Shown one piece after another: positions 1 to 7,332 of a stretch of 9,089 bases of DNA. Below the pieces are notes generated by a model. The model worked only from the letters and a program-made list of their open reading frames with translations, searched no databases and was not told where the DNA came from. Each line of letters opens with the position of its first letter. Position 1 is the stretch's first letter. A program made the position numbers and the translations under genes. Location of the stretch: the NCBI GenBank assembly GCA_025457785.1, contig JALOTS010000069.1, positions 1 to 9,089 of the forward strand, given 5' to 3'. This DNA comes from Pontiellaceae bacterium. GTDB taxonomy: Bacteria; Verrucomicrobiota; Kiritimatiellia; Kiritimatiellales; Tichowtungiaceae.

Positions 1-1725
1 GGAAGGTCGAGCTGGATAGAGAACCCTTTGCCGTGCCATGGAAGGTGGTGCGCGTCGTAAACGCTTTCTTCCTGCGGGCCGGCATTGCTTCCGCCGTAGG
101 CGCCGGCATCCGTATTCAGGATGGTTTTCCACCGGCCGGACTGCGGCAGGCCGATGCGGTAGCCGGGACGCGGCGTCGGCGTGAGGTTGAGTACGCAAAC
201 CATCATTTCCTGCGGATCGCGGCCTTTACGCAAAAATGAAATCACGGAACTTTCCGCATCCTGGAAGTCAATCCAGTCAAAGCCCTCCCAGGAGGATTCA
301 ATGTCATAGAGCGCCGCTTCACTGCTGTAGAGGTGGTTCAGTTTGGCCACCAGGGCTTTTAGTTTTTGATGCGGTTCGTAGTCCAGCAGCTTCCAGTCGA
401 GGCTGGTCGCGGCATCCCATTCGCGCCACTGTCCGATTTCGCAGCCCATGAAGAGCAGTTTCTTGCCGGGATGGGTGAACATGTAGGCGAACAGCAGCCG
501 CTGGTTGGCGAATTTCTATCGGATCCTTGCTGAAATATTTCAGCGTATCGTTCATCCAGCCCATGTTCCATTTAAAGTCGAAACCGAGCCCGCCGAAGTC
601 AACCGGGTGTGAAACCTGCGGGAAGGCGGTGGATTCCTCCGCGAAGGTCAGGAAGCCGGGAAATTCTCTGTGAATCATGCTGTTGAAATGTTTCAGAAAA
701 TCGATGGCCTCCAGATTTTCACGCCCGCCGTACTGATTGGGAATCCATTCGCCTTCTTTGCGGGAATAATCCAGATAAAGCATACTGGCGACGGCATCCA
801 CGCGCAGTCCGTCGAGGTGATATTCGCGGGCCCAGAAGGCGGCGTTGGATAGCAGGAAGCCGCTGACTTCGTTGCGTCCGTAATTAAAGATCAGCGTGCC
901 CCAGTCTTTGTGCTCGCCCTTGCGCGAGTCGGCGTGTTCGTACAAATGCGTACCGTCGAAATATCCAAGACCGTGAGCGTCCTTTGGAAAGTGAGCGGGA
1001 ACCCAGTCGAGAATCACGCCGATATTTTCCTGATGGCAGCGGTCAACGAAATGACGGAAGTCGTCCGGCGTGCCGAAGCGCGAGGTCGGCGCATAATAGC
1101 CGCCGGTCTGATAGCCCCACGACCCGTCGAACGGATGTTCTGCAATCGGCATCAGTTCGATGTGTGTATAGCCCATTTCTTTGACATACGGAATCAGTTG
1201 GCCGGCCAGTTCGTGATAAGTCAGCCAGCGCCAGCCGTCCTGCCGTCTCCACGAACCCAAATGGACCTCATAGACACTGATCGGCCGTTCGTGCCACTTG
1301 GTCTGTGCGCGTTGTTCGATCCACGCGGCATCGTTCCACTGATAGCGGGAGAGGTCGTAAACCACCGACGCGGTGCGCGGGCGCATCTCGGCATAAAAGG
1401 CGTACGGATCGGCCTTTTGCGCCCAGAATCCGGACGGCCCCTGAATTTCAAATTTGTACTGGTCGCCCTCTTTGACACCGGGAATAAAACGTTCCCAAAC
1501 GCCGGAATTGCCGATCGGCTTCATCGGATGGATCCAGGCTTCCCAGTTATTGAACGAGCCGATCACGCTGACGTTTTTGGCATTGGGCGCCCAGACCGAG
1601 AAATAGACTCCCGCTGTACCGTTTTCCTCCATGGGATGCGCCCCGAGTTTTTCATAGGCGCGGTACAGCTCGCCTTTGCCCAGCAGGAATAAATCAAAAT
1701 CAGTTAATTTACGTTTCGTTTCCAT
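1..1725 (-). pseudogene. glgB: 1,4-alpha-glucan branching enzyme, disrupted by an internal deletion and frameshift; 3' end outside window
   Basis: GlgB (GH13) makes alpha-1,6 branches in glycogen. From the ATG at 1725 the frame is clean for 403 residues. A CBM48-type N-terminal domain (about 35-125, SVWAPNAKNVSVIGSFNNW) is followed by the catalytic barrel with DWVPAHFP (240-247), the nucleophile Asp310 in GLRVDAV and the acid Glu in AEEST (362-366). After KYFSKDPI, near position 516, the frame changes. The rest of the enzyme (KFANQRLLFAYMFTHPGKK, then YGGSNAG and HLPWHGKGFSIQLDL) continues in another minus-strand frame to the left edge. By comparison with E. coli GlgB, about 47 codons less one base (about 140 bp) are missing. 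The loss includes region IV (LSHDEVVHGK), so the product should be inactive. The original frame stops at 319, giving 468 residues. The start is supported by TAAGGAG (1740-1734). The long N1 domain is absent, as in short GlgB proteins. An assembly error is possible. Confidence 0.9.
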
Positions 1726-1747
1726 TTAACACTCTCCTTAAAAAGTT

Positions 1748-2326
1748 CTATCTCAAATGGTAATCAAAGCCGATATGTTTTTTCGGCGGATCATCCGGCG
1801 GGGACAGCAACGGTTGCAGATGCCCCCAGATTACCGCCAGCGCTTCATTATGCTCCAACAGTGTTTTATCAATTTCAGCCAGTCGCAGCAGAATTTCCGT
1901 ATTGGCAATCAGCCGCTCACGCATTTGAACAAATGCGCGTACCACAAAGACGCTCATTGCCACCGCTTCCGGACTGTTCAGCACCGATGCCGCCATGATG
2001 GCTCCGTGCTCGGTGAAAGCATATGGCGTAAAACGCGGATTCCGATACTTCCGTGAACTGGTCGCAATTTGCGACCGGTTATTCTCATTATCTTCATTAT
2101 CAGCAGGTTCCAATAAATTCAGCGTCGCCTTTGATCTCAAACAACGCCATTTTTTCGTTGTCAGCCGAAACATGAAGTCGTCGGGAAAACGGTCGCTGTT
2201 CCGCTTGACTTGCTCATTCAACCGCTTAACCGGAACACGATAAATTTCAGCCAAATCGGCATCCAGAATGACACGCTGCCCGCGCAGAGTGAAAATCAGC
2301 GGTTCAATTGACTTTAATTCATTCAT
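1748..2326 (-). CDS. ORF6N-domain protein
   Basis: A 192-residue protein. Its N-terminal half matches the ORF6N domain: IFTLRGQRVILDADLAEIY (11-29), then VKRLNEQVKRNSDRFPDDFMFRLT (33-56), and later FTPYAFTEHGAIMAASVLNS (99-118) with the helix VVRAFVQMRERL. The C-terminus is predicted helical and ends in PPKKHIGF, a common tail in this family. ORF6N domains are known from phage and accessory proteins and are thought to bind DNA; the role here is unknown. An acidic, Asn-rich stretch (EPADNEDNENN, 73-83) interrupts the usual spacing between the two conserved blocks. I chose the ATG at 2326 because GAGACGA lies just upstream and the domain begins soon after it. An in-frame ATG at 2347 has no ribosome-binding site. 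The gene lies 35 bp after purF and 22 bp before glgB on the same strand, with no terminator seen. It looks somewhat more A+T-rich than its neighbours, consistent with an acquired gene. Confidence 0.85.
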   Translation of the reverse strand: MNELKSIEPLIFTLRGQRVILDADLAEIYRVPVKRLNEQVKRNSDRFPDDFMFRLTTKKWRCLRSKATLNLLEPADNEDNENNRSQIATSSRKYRNPRFTPYAFTEHGAIMAASVLNSPEAVAMSVFVVRAFVQMRERLIANTEILLRLAEIDKTLLEHNEALAVIWGHLQPLLSPPDDPPKKHIGFDYHLR

Positions 2327-2361
2327 GGTTCGTCTCAAACATTCCAAACATGGGAAACGGC

Positions 2362-4257
2362 TCAGTAGGCTCTTGCGTCATTGTTTTCCATAAAGTTGAT
2401 GAAGGAGCGGTTAGCCACACGGTTTCCGCCGAATGTAGGATAATTGCCGGTGAAATACCAGTCGCCTGTATGATTCGGGCAGGCGGCGTGCAATCCTTCA
2501 ATGCTCTGATAGATCACTTGAAATTCCGCATGGAGATCGGCGGGTCTTAAAATCTGCGCAATTTTGTTTTCGATTTCGTGCAATTTAAACGGGTCATAGA
2601 GTGCCTTGACTTCGTTTTTTACCTGATCGCGCGGCAGGTTGAGACTCGCCTTGCACGCATCGTAAATCTGCTTAAGCAAAGCCTCGAGCCCGCGCTCTTT
2701 GGTCAGCGCGATGACGGCCTGAAACGCGACAAAGTCCTTCAGCTTGGACATGTCGATGCCGTAGCAGTCGGGATAACGGATTTGGGGTGCTGATGAAACA
2801 ATAATGATCTTTTTCGGATGCAGCCGGTCGAGAATCCTCAGAATGCTTTCGCGGAGTGTCGTTCCGCGCACGATGGAGTCGTCTAAAATCACCAAGGTGT
2901 CCGTTTTTTTAACGATACCGTAGGTCGTATCGTACACCAGCGAAACCAGATCGCGGCGGTCGGCGTCCGCAGTGATGAAGGTGCGCAGCTTGGCATCTTT
3001 CGTCATGATTTTTTCCATGCGCGGCTGATAGTTGACCAGCTCGGTAATCCGTTCCGCCGTCAGATTGCGCTCATGCAGAATATGGTATTTCGCCCGTTCG
3101 GCCACATAGGCTTTTGCACCCTCCATCAGCCCGTAAAATGCGGCATCCGCCGTGTTGGGGATATAGGAAAAAACGGTATTGCTCAAATCGTAGTCTATTG
3201 CCTTCAGAATGGGCTCGGTGAGCTGACGGCCCAACTGCTTGCGTTCGCCGTAAATGTCGCGGTCGGTTCCTCGCGAAAAATAAATCCGTTCGAAGGAACA
3301 TTGACGAATTTCCTGCGGCTCCGAAATCCGTTCATGTAAAATCTGGCCGTTTTTACGGACAATCAGCGCATGGCCCGGCTTAATCTCCTGTACCGTATCA
3401 AACGGAACATTAAACGCCGTCTGAATGGCTGGCCGTTCCGAAGCCACCACTACAAACTCCTCATCGTGATAAAAAAATCCGGGGCGGATGCCGCACCCGT
3501 CGCGAATCACAAACAGATCTCCGTTGCCGATAATGCCTGCCATGGTGTAGCCGCCGTCAAAGTTTTTCACCGCACGCTTCAGCACATTGATCAAATCCAA
3601 CTGTTCTCCGATTTTTTCGGAAATCAAAGCCCGATCCAGCCCCTCTTTGCGAAGCTCGCGAAACAGGCTGTCGTTTTCTTCGTCGAGAAAATGGCCGATT
3701 TTTTCCAGCACCATCACGGTGTCGGTTTCATCGATTGGATGCTGCCCCAGCTCCACCAGCGCCTGAAACAGCTCGTCATTATTCGTCAGGTTAAAATTAC
3801 CCGCCAGCACCAGATTGCGGCTGCGCCAGTTGCTTGGACGGAAAAACGGATGGCAGAAATCGATGCCGCCGCGTCCGCGTGTGCCGTAACGCAGGTGGCC
3901 CAGCAGCAGTTCGCCGGCAAATTTGGCGTTCTGTTTCGTCCAAACGGCAGGGTTCACGTTTGGGGGCATTTCGGCCAGCGACTCCGCCAGCGACGACAGC
4001 ATATTGTTGTGAACCTGCGAAATTGGATCTTTATCTGCCGAGCGCGAACGAAAGATGAACGGCTGACCGGGTTCGACATCAATCTTTACTACCGCCGCAC
4101 CCGCGCCGTCCTGCCCGCGATTATGCTGTTTCTCCATCAGCAGATAGAGACGGTTGATTGCAAACGCGGGCGAACCGTATTTTTCGACATAGTATTCGAA
4201 CGGCTTTAACAGCCGGACTGCGGCGATGCCGCACTCATGACCAACGAAATCACTCAT
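2362..4257 (-). CDS. purF: Amidophosphoribosyltransferase-like protein (long PurF family)
   Basis: PurF makes 5-phosphoribosylamine from PRPP and glutamine, the first step of purine synthesis. This 631-residue protein has an N-terminal class II glutamine amidotransferase domain. Its nucleophile would be Cys9 in HECGIAAV, exposed by removing an eight-residue leader. QHNRGQDGAG (44-53), HLRYGTRGRGG (121-131) and AGNFNLTN (152-159) are family motifs. The C-terminal phosphoribosyltransferase domain carries the PRPP loop LVILDDSIVRGTTLRES (455-471) and RYPDCYGIDM (494-503). It is much longer than the usual 465-505 residues, with extra segments around 55-115 and 190-225, resembling the long PurF-like proteins of Bacteroidetes. 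The C-terminal WYFTGNYPT aligns with the Fe-S-cluster Cys segment CFTGKYPT of Bacillus PurF but without the CxxC, so no cluster is expected. GGGAG about 10 bases upstream supports the start. No other purine genes are nearby, so an altered substrate is possible. Confidence 0.9.
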   Translation of the reverse strand: MSDFVGHECGIAAVRLLKPFEYYVEKYGSPAFAINRLYLLMEKQHNRGQDGAGAAVVKIDVEPGQPFIFRSRSADKDPISQVHNNMLSSLAESLAEMPPNVNPAVWTKQNAKFAGELLLGHLRYGTRGRGGIDFCHPFFRPSNWRSRNLVLAGNFNLTNNDELFQALVELGQHPIDETDTVMVLEKIGHFLDEENDSLFRELRKEGLDRALISEKIGEQLDLINVLKRAVKNFDGGYTMAGIIGNGDLFVIRDGCGIRPGFFYHDEEFVVVASERPAIQTAFNVPFDTVQEIKPGHALIVRKNGQILHERISEPQEIRQCSFERIYFSRGTDRDIYGERKQLGRQLTEPILKAIDYDLSNTVFSYIPNTADAAFYGLMEGAKAYVAERAKYHILHERNLTAERITELVNYQPRMEKIMTKDAKLRTFITADADRRDLVSLVYDTTYGIVKKTDTLVILDDSIVRGTTLRESILRILDRLHPKKIIIVSSAPQIRYPDCYGIDMSKLKDFVAFQAVIALTKERGLEALLKQIYDACKASLNLPRDQVKNEVKALYDPFKLHEIENKIAQILRPADLHAEFQVIYQSIEGLHAACPNHTGDWYFTGNYPTFGGNRVANRSFINFMENNDARAY

Positions 4258-4341
4258 ATCCCATACACTCCCTGGTTCCGGATAAAGTTAAGTTCACATC
4301 CTTGCATCCGTCCCCGTCCCGGTCAAACGCAAACTGCCCGC

Positions 4342-4360
4342 TTTTCCAATGATCGGAAAA
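4342..4360. repeat. Small hairpin-forming sequence
   Basis: TTTTCCAATGATCGGAAAA has a six-base perfect stem (TTTTCC/GGAAAA), extendable to nine pairs with one mismatch. It lies between divergent genes, so it is not placed as a terminator for either. Its form suggests a dispersed hairpin repeat, but only one copy is in this window. Confidence 0.45.
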
Positions 4361-4407
4361 ATGTAAAAAATCCGTGAAATCCGGGCCGTTCATGGTAGAT
4401 TCCGAAG

Positions 4408-4427
4408 CTTCCTGCAAAGGCAGGAAG
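4408..4427. repeat. Perfect 8-bp-stem hairpin in the alaS upstream region
   Basis: CTTCCTGC-AAAG-GCAGGAAG is a perfect inverted repeat with a four-base loop, 78 bases before the alaS start. It has no following T-tract, so an intrinsic terminator or attenuator is not well supported. It may be a dispersed repeat or a leader RNA structure. Confidence 0.5.
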
Positions 4428-4462
4428 AGTTATTCGGTGTTGGAGGCGTTGTTCGCTGCCCC

Positions 4463-4490
4463 CAATAACCAATAACCAACAACCAATAAC
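4463..4490. repeat. Tandem heptamer array (CAATAAC x4)
   Basis: There are four consecutive 7-bp units: CAATAAC at 4463, 4470 and 4484, and one variant CAACAAC at 4477. The array ends exactly where the alaS ribosome-binding site begins. Its unit resembles the CAATCGG heptamers found inside alaS at 5357 and 5422 (shared CAAT). On the minus strand the unit is stop-free in all frames. Confidence 0.9.
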
Positions 4491-4495
4491 AGGGG
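4491..4495 (+). promoter_or_regulatory. Ribosome-binding site of alaS, abutting the heptamer array
   Basis: AGGGG lies nine bases before the ATG at 4505 and supports that start. It directly follows the last heptamer unit, so changes in array length would alter the leader immediately 5' of the ribosome-binding site. Confidence 0.6.
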
Positions 4496-4504
4496 TATTT
4501 CATC

Positions 4505-7291
4505 ATGACATCAAACCAGATCCGCCAGTCGTTCCTCGACTTTTTCCAGTCGAAGCAGCACACCATCGTCAAATCCGGCAGCCTGCTGCCTGATTCCCCG
4601 AACCTGCTCTTTACCAACGCAGGAATGAACCAGTTCGTCCCGATCTTCCTCGGACAGGCCAACTGCCCCTACAAACCGGGCCGCGCCGCCGACACCCAGA
4701 AATGCATCCGCGCCGGCGGCAAGCACAACGATCTCGAAGATGTCGGCCTCGATACTTACCACCATACCTTTTTTGAAATGCTCGGCAACTGGTCTTTCGG
4801 CGACTACTTCAAAAAAGAATCCATCGACTGGGCATGGGAGCTGATCACTCAGGTCTGGGGCTTCCCGAAAGACCGTCTCTATGCCACCTACTTCGGCGGC
4901 GACGACAAAATGCCGGCCGATACCGAAGCTAAAGAACTCTGGCTGAAATATTTACCAGCCAGCCAGATTGTTCCCGGCAACCGCAAAGATAACTTCTGGA
5001 TGATGGGCGACACCGGCCCCTGCGGCCCGTGCAGCGAACTGCACGTCGATCTTACGCCCGCCGGAAATTGCGGTGCCAAAATGGTCAACTCCGGTTCGCC
5101 GCTCTGCATGGAAATCTGGAACCTTGTCTTCATTCAGTTCAACGCCAACCCCGACGGCACCTTCTCGCCGCTGCCTGCCAAGCACGTCGATACCGGCATG
5201 GGCTTTGAGCGTGCCTGCTCCATCATTCAGTGCACCAAAGGCTTCACCGACTTCTCCGGCATCATTTCCAACTACGAAACCGATGTCTTTTCCCCCATCT
5301 TCCGAGCATTGGAAGAGCTCAGCGGATGTAAATACACATCCAGTCTCCCTGCTCCCCAATCGGCAATCGGTAACCGAGACGAAGTCGAGCTGGGCACCGC
5401 GAAGGCGGGGCAACGAAGTGGCAATCGGCAATCGGCAATTGATATTGCCTTTCGCGTCATCGCCGACCACATCCGCTGCCTGTCCTTCGCCGTTGCCGAC
5501 GGCATCGCCCCGTCCAACGAAGGCCGCGGCTACGTCCTGCGCCGCATCCTGCGCCGCGCCGTCCGCGTCGGCAGAAACCTCGGCTTCAAAGAACCCTTCT
5601 TCTATAAACTTACCGATGTTGTGGCCGACACCTACGGCGACGCTTTCCCCGAACTGCGTAAAAACCGCGACCGCGTCGAAAAAACCCTCAAAGCCGAAGA
5701 AGAATCCTTCAACCGCACCCTCGACCGCGGGATTGAGCTGTTTGAAGACGTTGTTTCCTCTCTTTGTGGCGCAGACACTCCTGTCTGCGCATCTAAAGAA
5801 AAGGCAGACAAGAGTGTCTGCCGCACCACAAATTTCCCTGCCGAAGAAGCCTTCAAACTCTACGATACCTACGGTTTCCCGCTCGACCTGACCGAAGTGA
5901 TGGCTCGTGAGCGCGGCCTGACGGTCGACGTTGCCGGCTTTGAAAAGCTGATGGAAGAGCAGCGTGAGCGTGCCCGCGCTGACCATGCATCCAAAAAATC
6001 AGTCATCCTTGTTGAAAGCGAAGGGCTGGAGGTCAAACCCACCGAATTCGTCGGTTTCCAGACACTGGAAACCGAAGCCGTCGTTGAAGCAATAAGTGGA
6101 GCAGACACTCCTGTCTGCTCATCCGCAGAAAAGGCAGACAAGAGTGTCTGCCCCACATTCAGCATCGTCCTCGACAAAACCCCGTGCTATGCCGAAATGG
6201 GCGGACAGTCCGGCGACCAAGCCAGCTTGGTTTTTAGTGAAGGAAAATTAAGAATCATAGATACTCAAAAACAGGGCGAAATCATTGTGCATTGCGCGAA
6301 ACTCGTCGAAGGACGTGCCCCCGAAGTCGGTGAAACCGTCCGGGTTTCTGTCGATGCCGTCCGCCGCGCCGACATTCAGCGCCACCATACCGCCACCCAT
6401 CTGTTCCACTGGGCGCTGCATCAGGTCGTCAGCAAAGAATCGCGCCAGCGCGGCTCGCTCGTTGCGCCCGACCGGCTGCGCTTCGATTTCAACAATCCGG
6501 AAAAACTGTCGGCTGAACAGATCGCTGAAATTGAAAAACGGGTAAACGAAAAAATCAAAGCTGCGCTACCGGTCTATGCACAGGAAGTACCGTTTGCCGA
6601 GGTGCAAAAGCATCCGGAAATTCAGCAGTTCTTCGGCGAAAAATACGGCGACACTGTTCGTGTTCTGCAATGCGGCGGAGAAGCCGGAGCCTTTAATGGT
6701 TTCTCCATGGAGCTGTGCGGTGGATGCCACGTCAAAAACACCGGCGACATTCAGCTCTTCAAAATCATGAGCGAATCCTCCATCGCCGCGGGCATCCGCC
6801 GCATCGAAGCCGCCTGCGAAAAATATGCCGAGGCATTTATCGCCGAGCAGAAAAAAGCCGCCGCTGAAGCCGAAGCCAAAGCCAGAGAGCTCGAAGAAAA
6901 GAAAGCTGCTGCCAAAGCTCGTGCGGCGGAAATGCAGGCCAGAGCCCCGGCTGTCGCCGAAGAACTGCTTGGAAAAATCAAAGACGGGCTGCTTGTGGAA
7001 AACATGGGCGAAGCGGATGCCGAGTTCCTCGGCGCGATCATGGACGCCCTTCAGCCCAAACTGCAAAGCACCGTTGCTATCCTCGGCGGAGTTTCCGACG
7101 GTAAAGTCGCCCTTGTCTGCGCCGTCACCCCGGATTTGGTAAAAGCCGGCAAGAATGCCGGGAAAATAGTCGGCGCGATTGCCAAACAGTGCGGCGGCGG
7201 CGGCGGCGGAAAACCCGACCGCGCTCAGGCCGGCGGTAAGAATCCCGATGCACTTGTGGCGGCACTGGAGGGGGCAAAAAAATTGGTTTAG
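4505..7291 (+). CDS. alaS: Alanyl-tRNA synthetase with three repeat-derived in-frame insertions
   Basis: AlaRS charges tRNA-Ala in the cytosol and hydrolyses mischarged Ser- or Gly-tRNA-Ala. The class II catalytic core is clear: SFLDFFQSKQHTIVKSGSLL near the N-terminus, HHTFFEMLGNWSFGDYF from residue 86 (motif 2 region), and GMGFER (231-236, motif 3). RVIADHIR and NEGRGYVLRRILRRAVR mark the tRNA-binding helical domain. The editing domain has the zinc ligands H628xxxH632 and C738xxxH742. A coiled coil (about 781-815) leads to the C-Ala domain, with a run of six glycines before KPDRAQAGG. The length, 928 residues, exceeds the usual 860-880. The excess maps to inserts at about 285-312, 421-442 and 532-551. 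These fall at variable positions between conserved blocks, so the enzyme is probably active. A nuclease-like gene follows 41 bp downstream without a clear terminator. Confidence 0.98.
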   Translation: MTSNQIRQSFLDFFQSKQHTIVKSGSLLPDSPNLLFTNAGMNQFVPIFLGQANCPYKPGRAADTQKCIRAGGKHNDLEDVGLDTYHHTFFEMLGNWSFGDYFKKESIDWAWELITQVWGFPKDRLYATYFGGDDKMPADTEAKELWLKYLPASQIVPGNRKDNFWMMGDTGPCGPCSELHVDLTPAGNCGAKMVNSGSPLCMEIWNLVFIQFNANPDGTFSPLPAKHVDTGMGFERACSIIQCTKGFTDFSGIISNYETDVFSPIFRALEELSGCKYTSSLPAPQSAIGNRDEVELGTAKAGQRSGNRQSAIDIAFRVIADHIRCLSFAVADGIAPSNEGRGYVLRRILRRAVRVGRNLGFKEPFFYKLTDVVADTYGDAFPELRKNRDRVEKTLKAEEESFNRTLDRGIELFEDVVSSLCGADTPVCASKEKADKSVCRTTNFPAEEAFKLYDTYGFPLDLTEVMARERGLTVDVAGFEKLMEEQRERARADHASKKSVILVESEGLEVKPTEFVGFQTLETEAVVEAISGADTPVCSSAEKADKSVCPTFSIVLDKTPCYAEMGGQSGDQASLVFSEGKLRIIDTQKQGEIIVHCAKLVEGRAPEVGETVRVSVDAVRRADIQRHHTATHLFHWALHQVVSKESRQRGSLVAPDRLRFDFNNPEKLSAEQIAEIEKRVNEKIKAALPVYAQEVPFAEVQKHPEIQQFFGEKYGDTVRVLQCGGEAGAFNGFSMELCGGCHVKNTGDIQLFKIMSESSIAAGIRRIEAACEKYAEAFIAEQKKAAAEAEAKARELEEKKAAAKARAAEMQARAPAVAEELLGKIKDGLLVENMGEADAEFLGAIMDALQPKLQSTVAILGGVSDGKVALVCAVTPDLVKAGKNAGKIVGAIAKQCGGGGGGKPDRAQAGGKNPDALVAALEGAKKLV
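5357..5439. repeat. Heptamer-bracketed repeat segment inside alaS
   Basis: Two direct copies of CAATCGGCAATCGG (5357-5370 and 5422-5435) bracket about 50 bp of G+C-rich sequence. The segment encodes QSAIGNR (residues 285-291) through GNRQSAI (306-312), with no counterpart in typical AlaRS, where the conserved RVIADHIR block follows a short loop. Because 7 is not a multiple of 3, a CAATCGG array gives the same cyclic heptapeptide (QSAIGNR) in all three forward frames and has no stop in any of the six. The outer boundaries are estimates. Confidence 0.75.
5766..5829. repeat. Double-palindrome repeat element inside alaS, copy 1
   Basis: Two inverted copies of a palindromic unit are separated by about 14 bp. 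The left hairpin GCAGACACTCCTGTCTGC is at 5771-5788 and the right GGCAGACAAGAGTGTCTGCC at 5803-5822. The ends are GTGG and CCAC, so the whole element is also an imperfect inverted repeat. It adds residues 422-441 (GADTPVC...ADKSVCRT), between ELFEDVV and the conserved EEAFKLYDTYGFPLDL. Two forward frames are open; the third has a TAA in the spacer. Confidence 0.9.
6096..6156. repeat. Double-palindrome repeat element inside alaS, copy 2
   Basis: Same element, orientation and reading frame as the copy at 5766. The hairpins at 6101-6118 and 6133-6152 are identical in sequence to those of copy 1 and also start 32 bp apart; only the 14-bp spacer (about 10 of 14 matching) and the outer flanks differ. 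It adds residues 532-551 (GADTPVC...ADKSVCPT), between ETEAVVEAI and the conserved VLDKTPCYAEMGGQSGD block of the editing region. All three forward frames of this copy are open. Confidence 0.9.
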
Positions 7292-7322
7292 CCGCTGACT
7301 TTGCTTGCGCGCGTTGAAGCGG
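7292..7322. repeat. Hairpin-ended element, left member of an inverted pair around the nuclease-like gene
   Basis: It starts right after the alaS stop codon. The ends CCGCT and AGCGG pair as a five-base stem, and GCTT/AAGC can pair inside. The core CTGACTTTGCTTGCGCGCGT (7295-7314) matches the reverse complement of 8240-8258 at 18 positions, with one substitution and one gap. Its last two bases begin the GGAAAGG ribosome-binding site of the next gene. Confidence 0.6.
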
Positions 7323-7332
7323 AAAGGTGCTT

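Larger units (their letters stand above)
4258..4504. other. Divergent intergenic region between purF and alaS
   Basis: This 247 bp space must hold the promoters of both divergent genes. For purF the best candidate -10 on the minus strand is TAACTT (4290-4285), with no convincing -35. For alaS I found no clear sigma-70 match. The region holds two hairpins and a heptamer array, listed separately. The stretch 4365-4384 (AAAAAATCCGTGAAATCCGG) contains a short direct repeat, ATCCGTGA/AATCCG, and may be a remnant of another dispersed repeat. No tRNA, T-box leader or small ORF with support was seen. Confidence 0.5.

Noticed and set aside
863..880. GCCGCTGACTTCGTTGCG in glgB resembles the element at 7292-7322
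   Set aside because: It encodes the ordinary RNEVSG segment of the branching enzyme without an extra insertion, and the match ends before the CGCGCG core; chance similarity is enough.
910..1692. Open frame of 260 codons on the plus strand inside glgB
   Set aside because: It is antisense to conserved GH13 motifs and has no domain of its own.
3370..4209. Open frame of 279 codons on the plus strand inside purF
   Set aside because: It is antisense to conserved amidotransferase motifs and resembles no known family.
4408..4427. Hairpin considered as an intrinsic terminator or alaS attenuator
   Set aside because: There is no T-tract after it and no upstream plus-strand gene to terminate, so it is kept only as a hairpin.
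4952..5986. Open frame of 344 codons on the minus strand inside alaS
   Set aside because: It is a shadow of strongly conserved AlaRS coding sequence, and its openness partly comes from repeats that lack stops on both strands.
7191..7209. CGG triplet run encoding six glycines in AlaRS
   Set aside because: A Gly-rich loop at this point of the C-Ala domain is normal for the family; the run is only slightly more uniform than usual.
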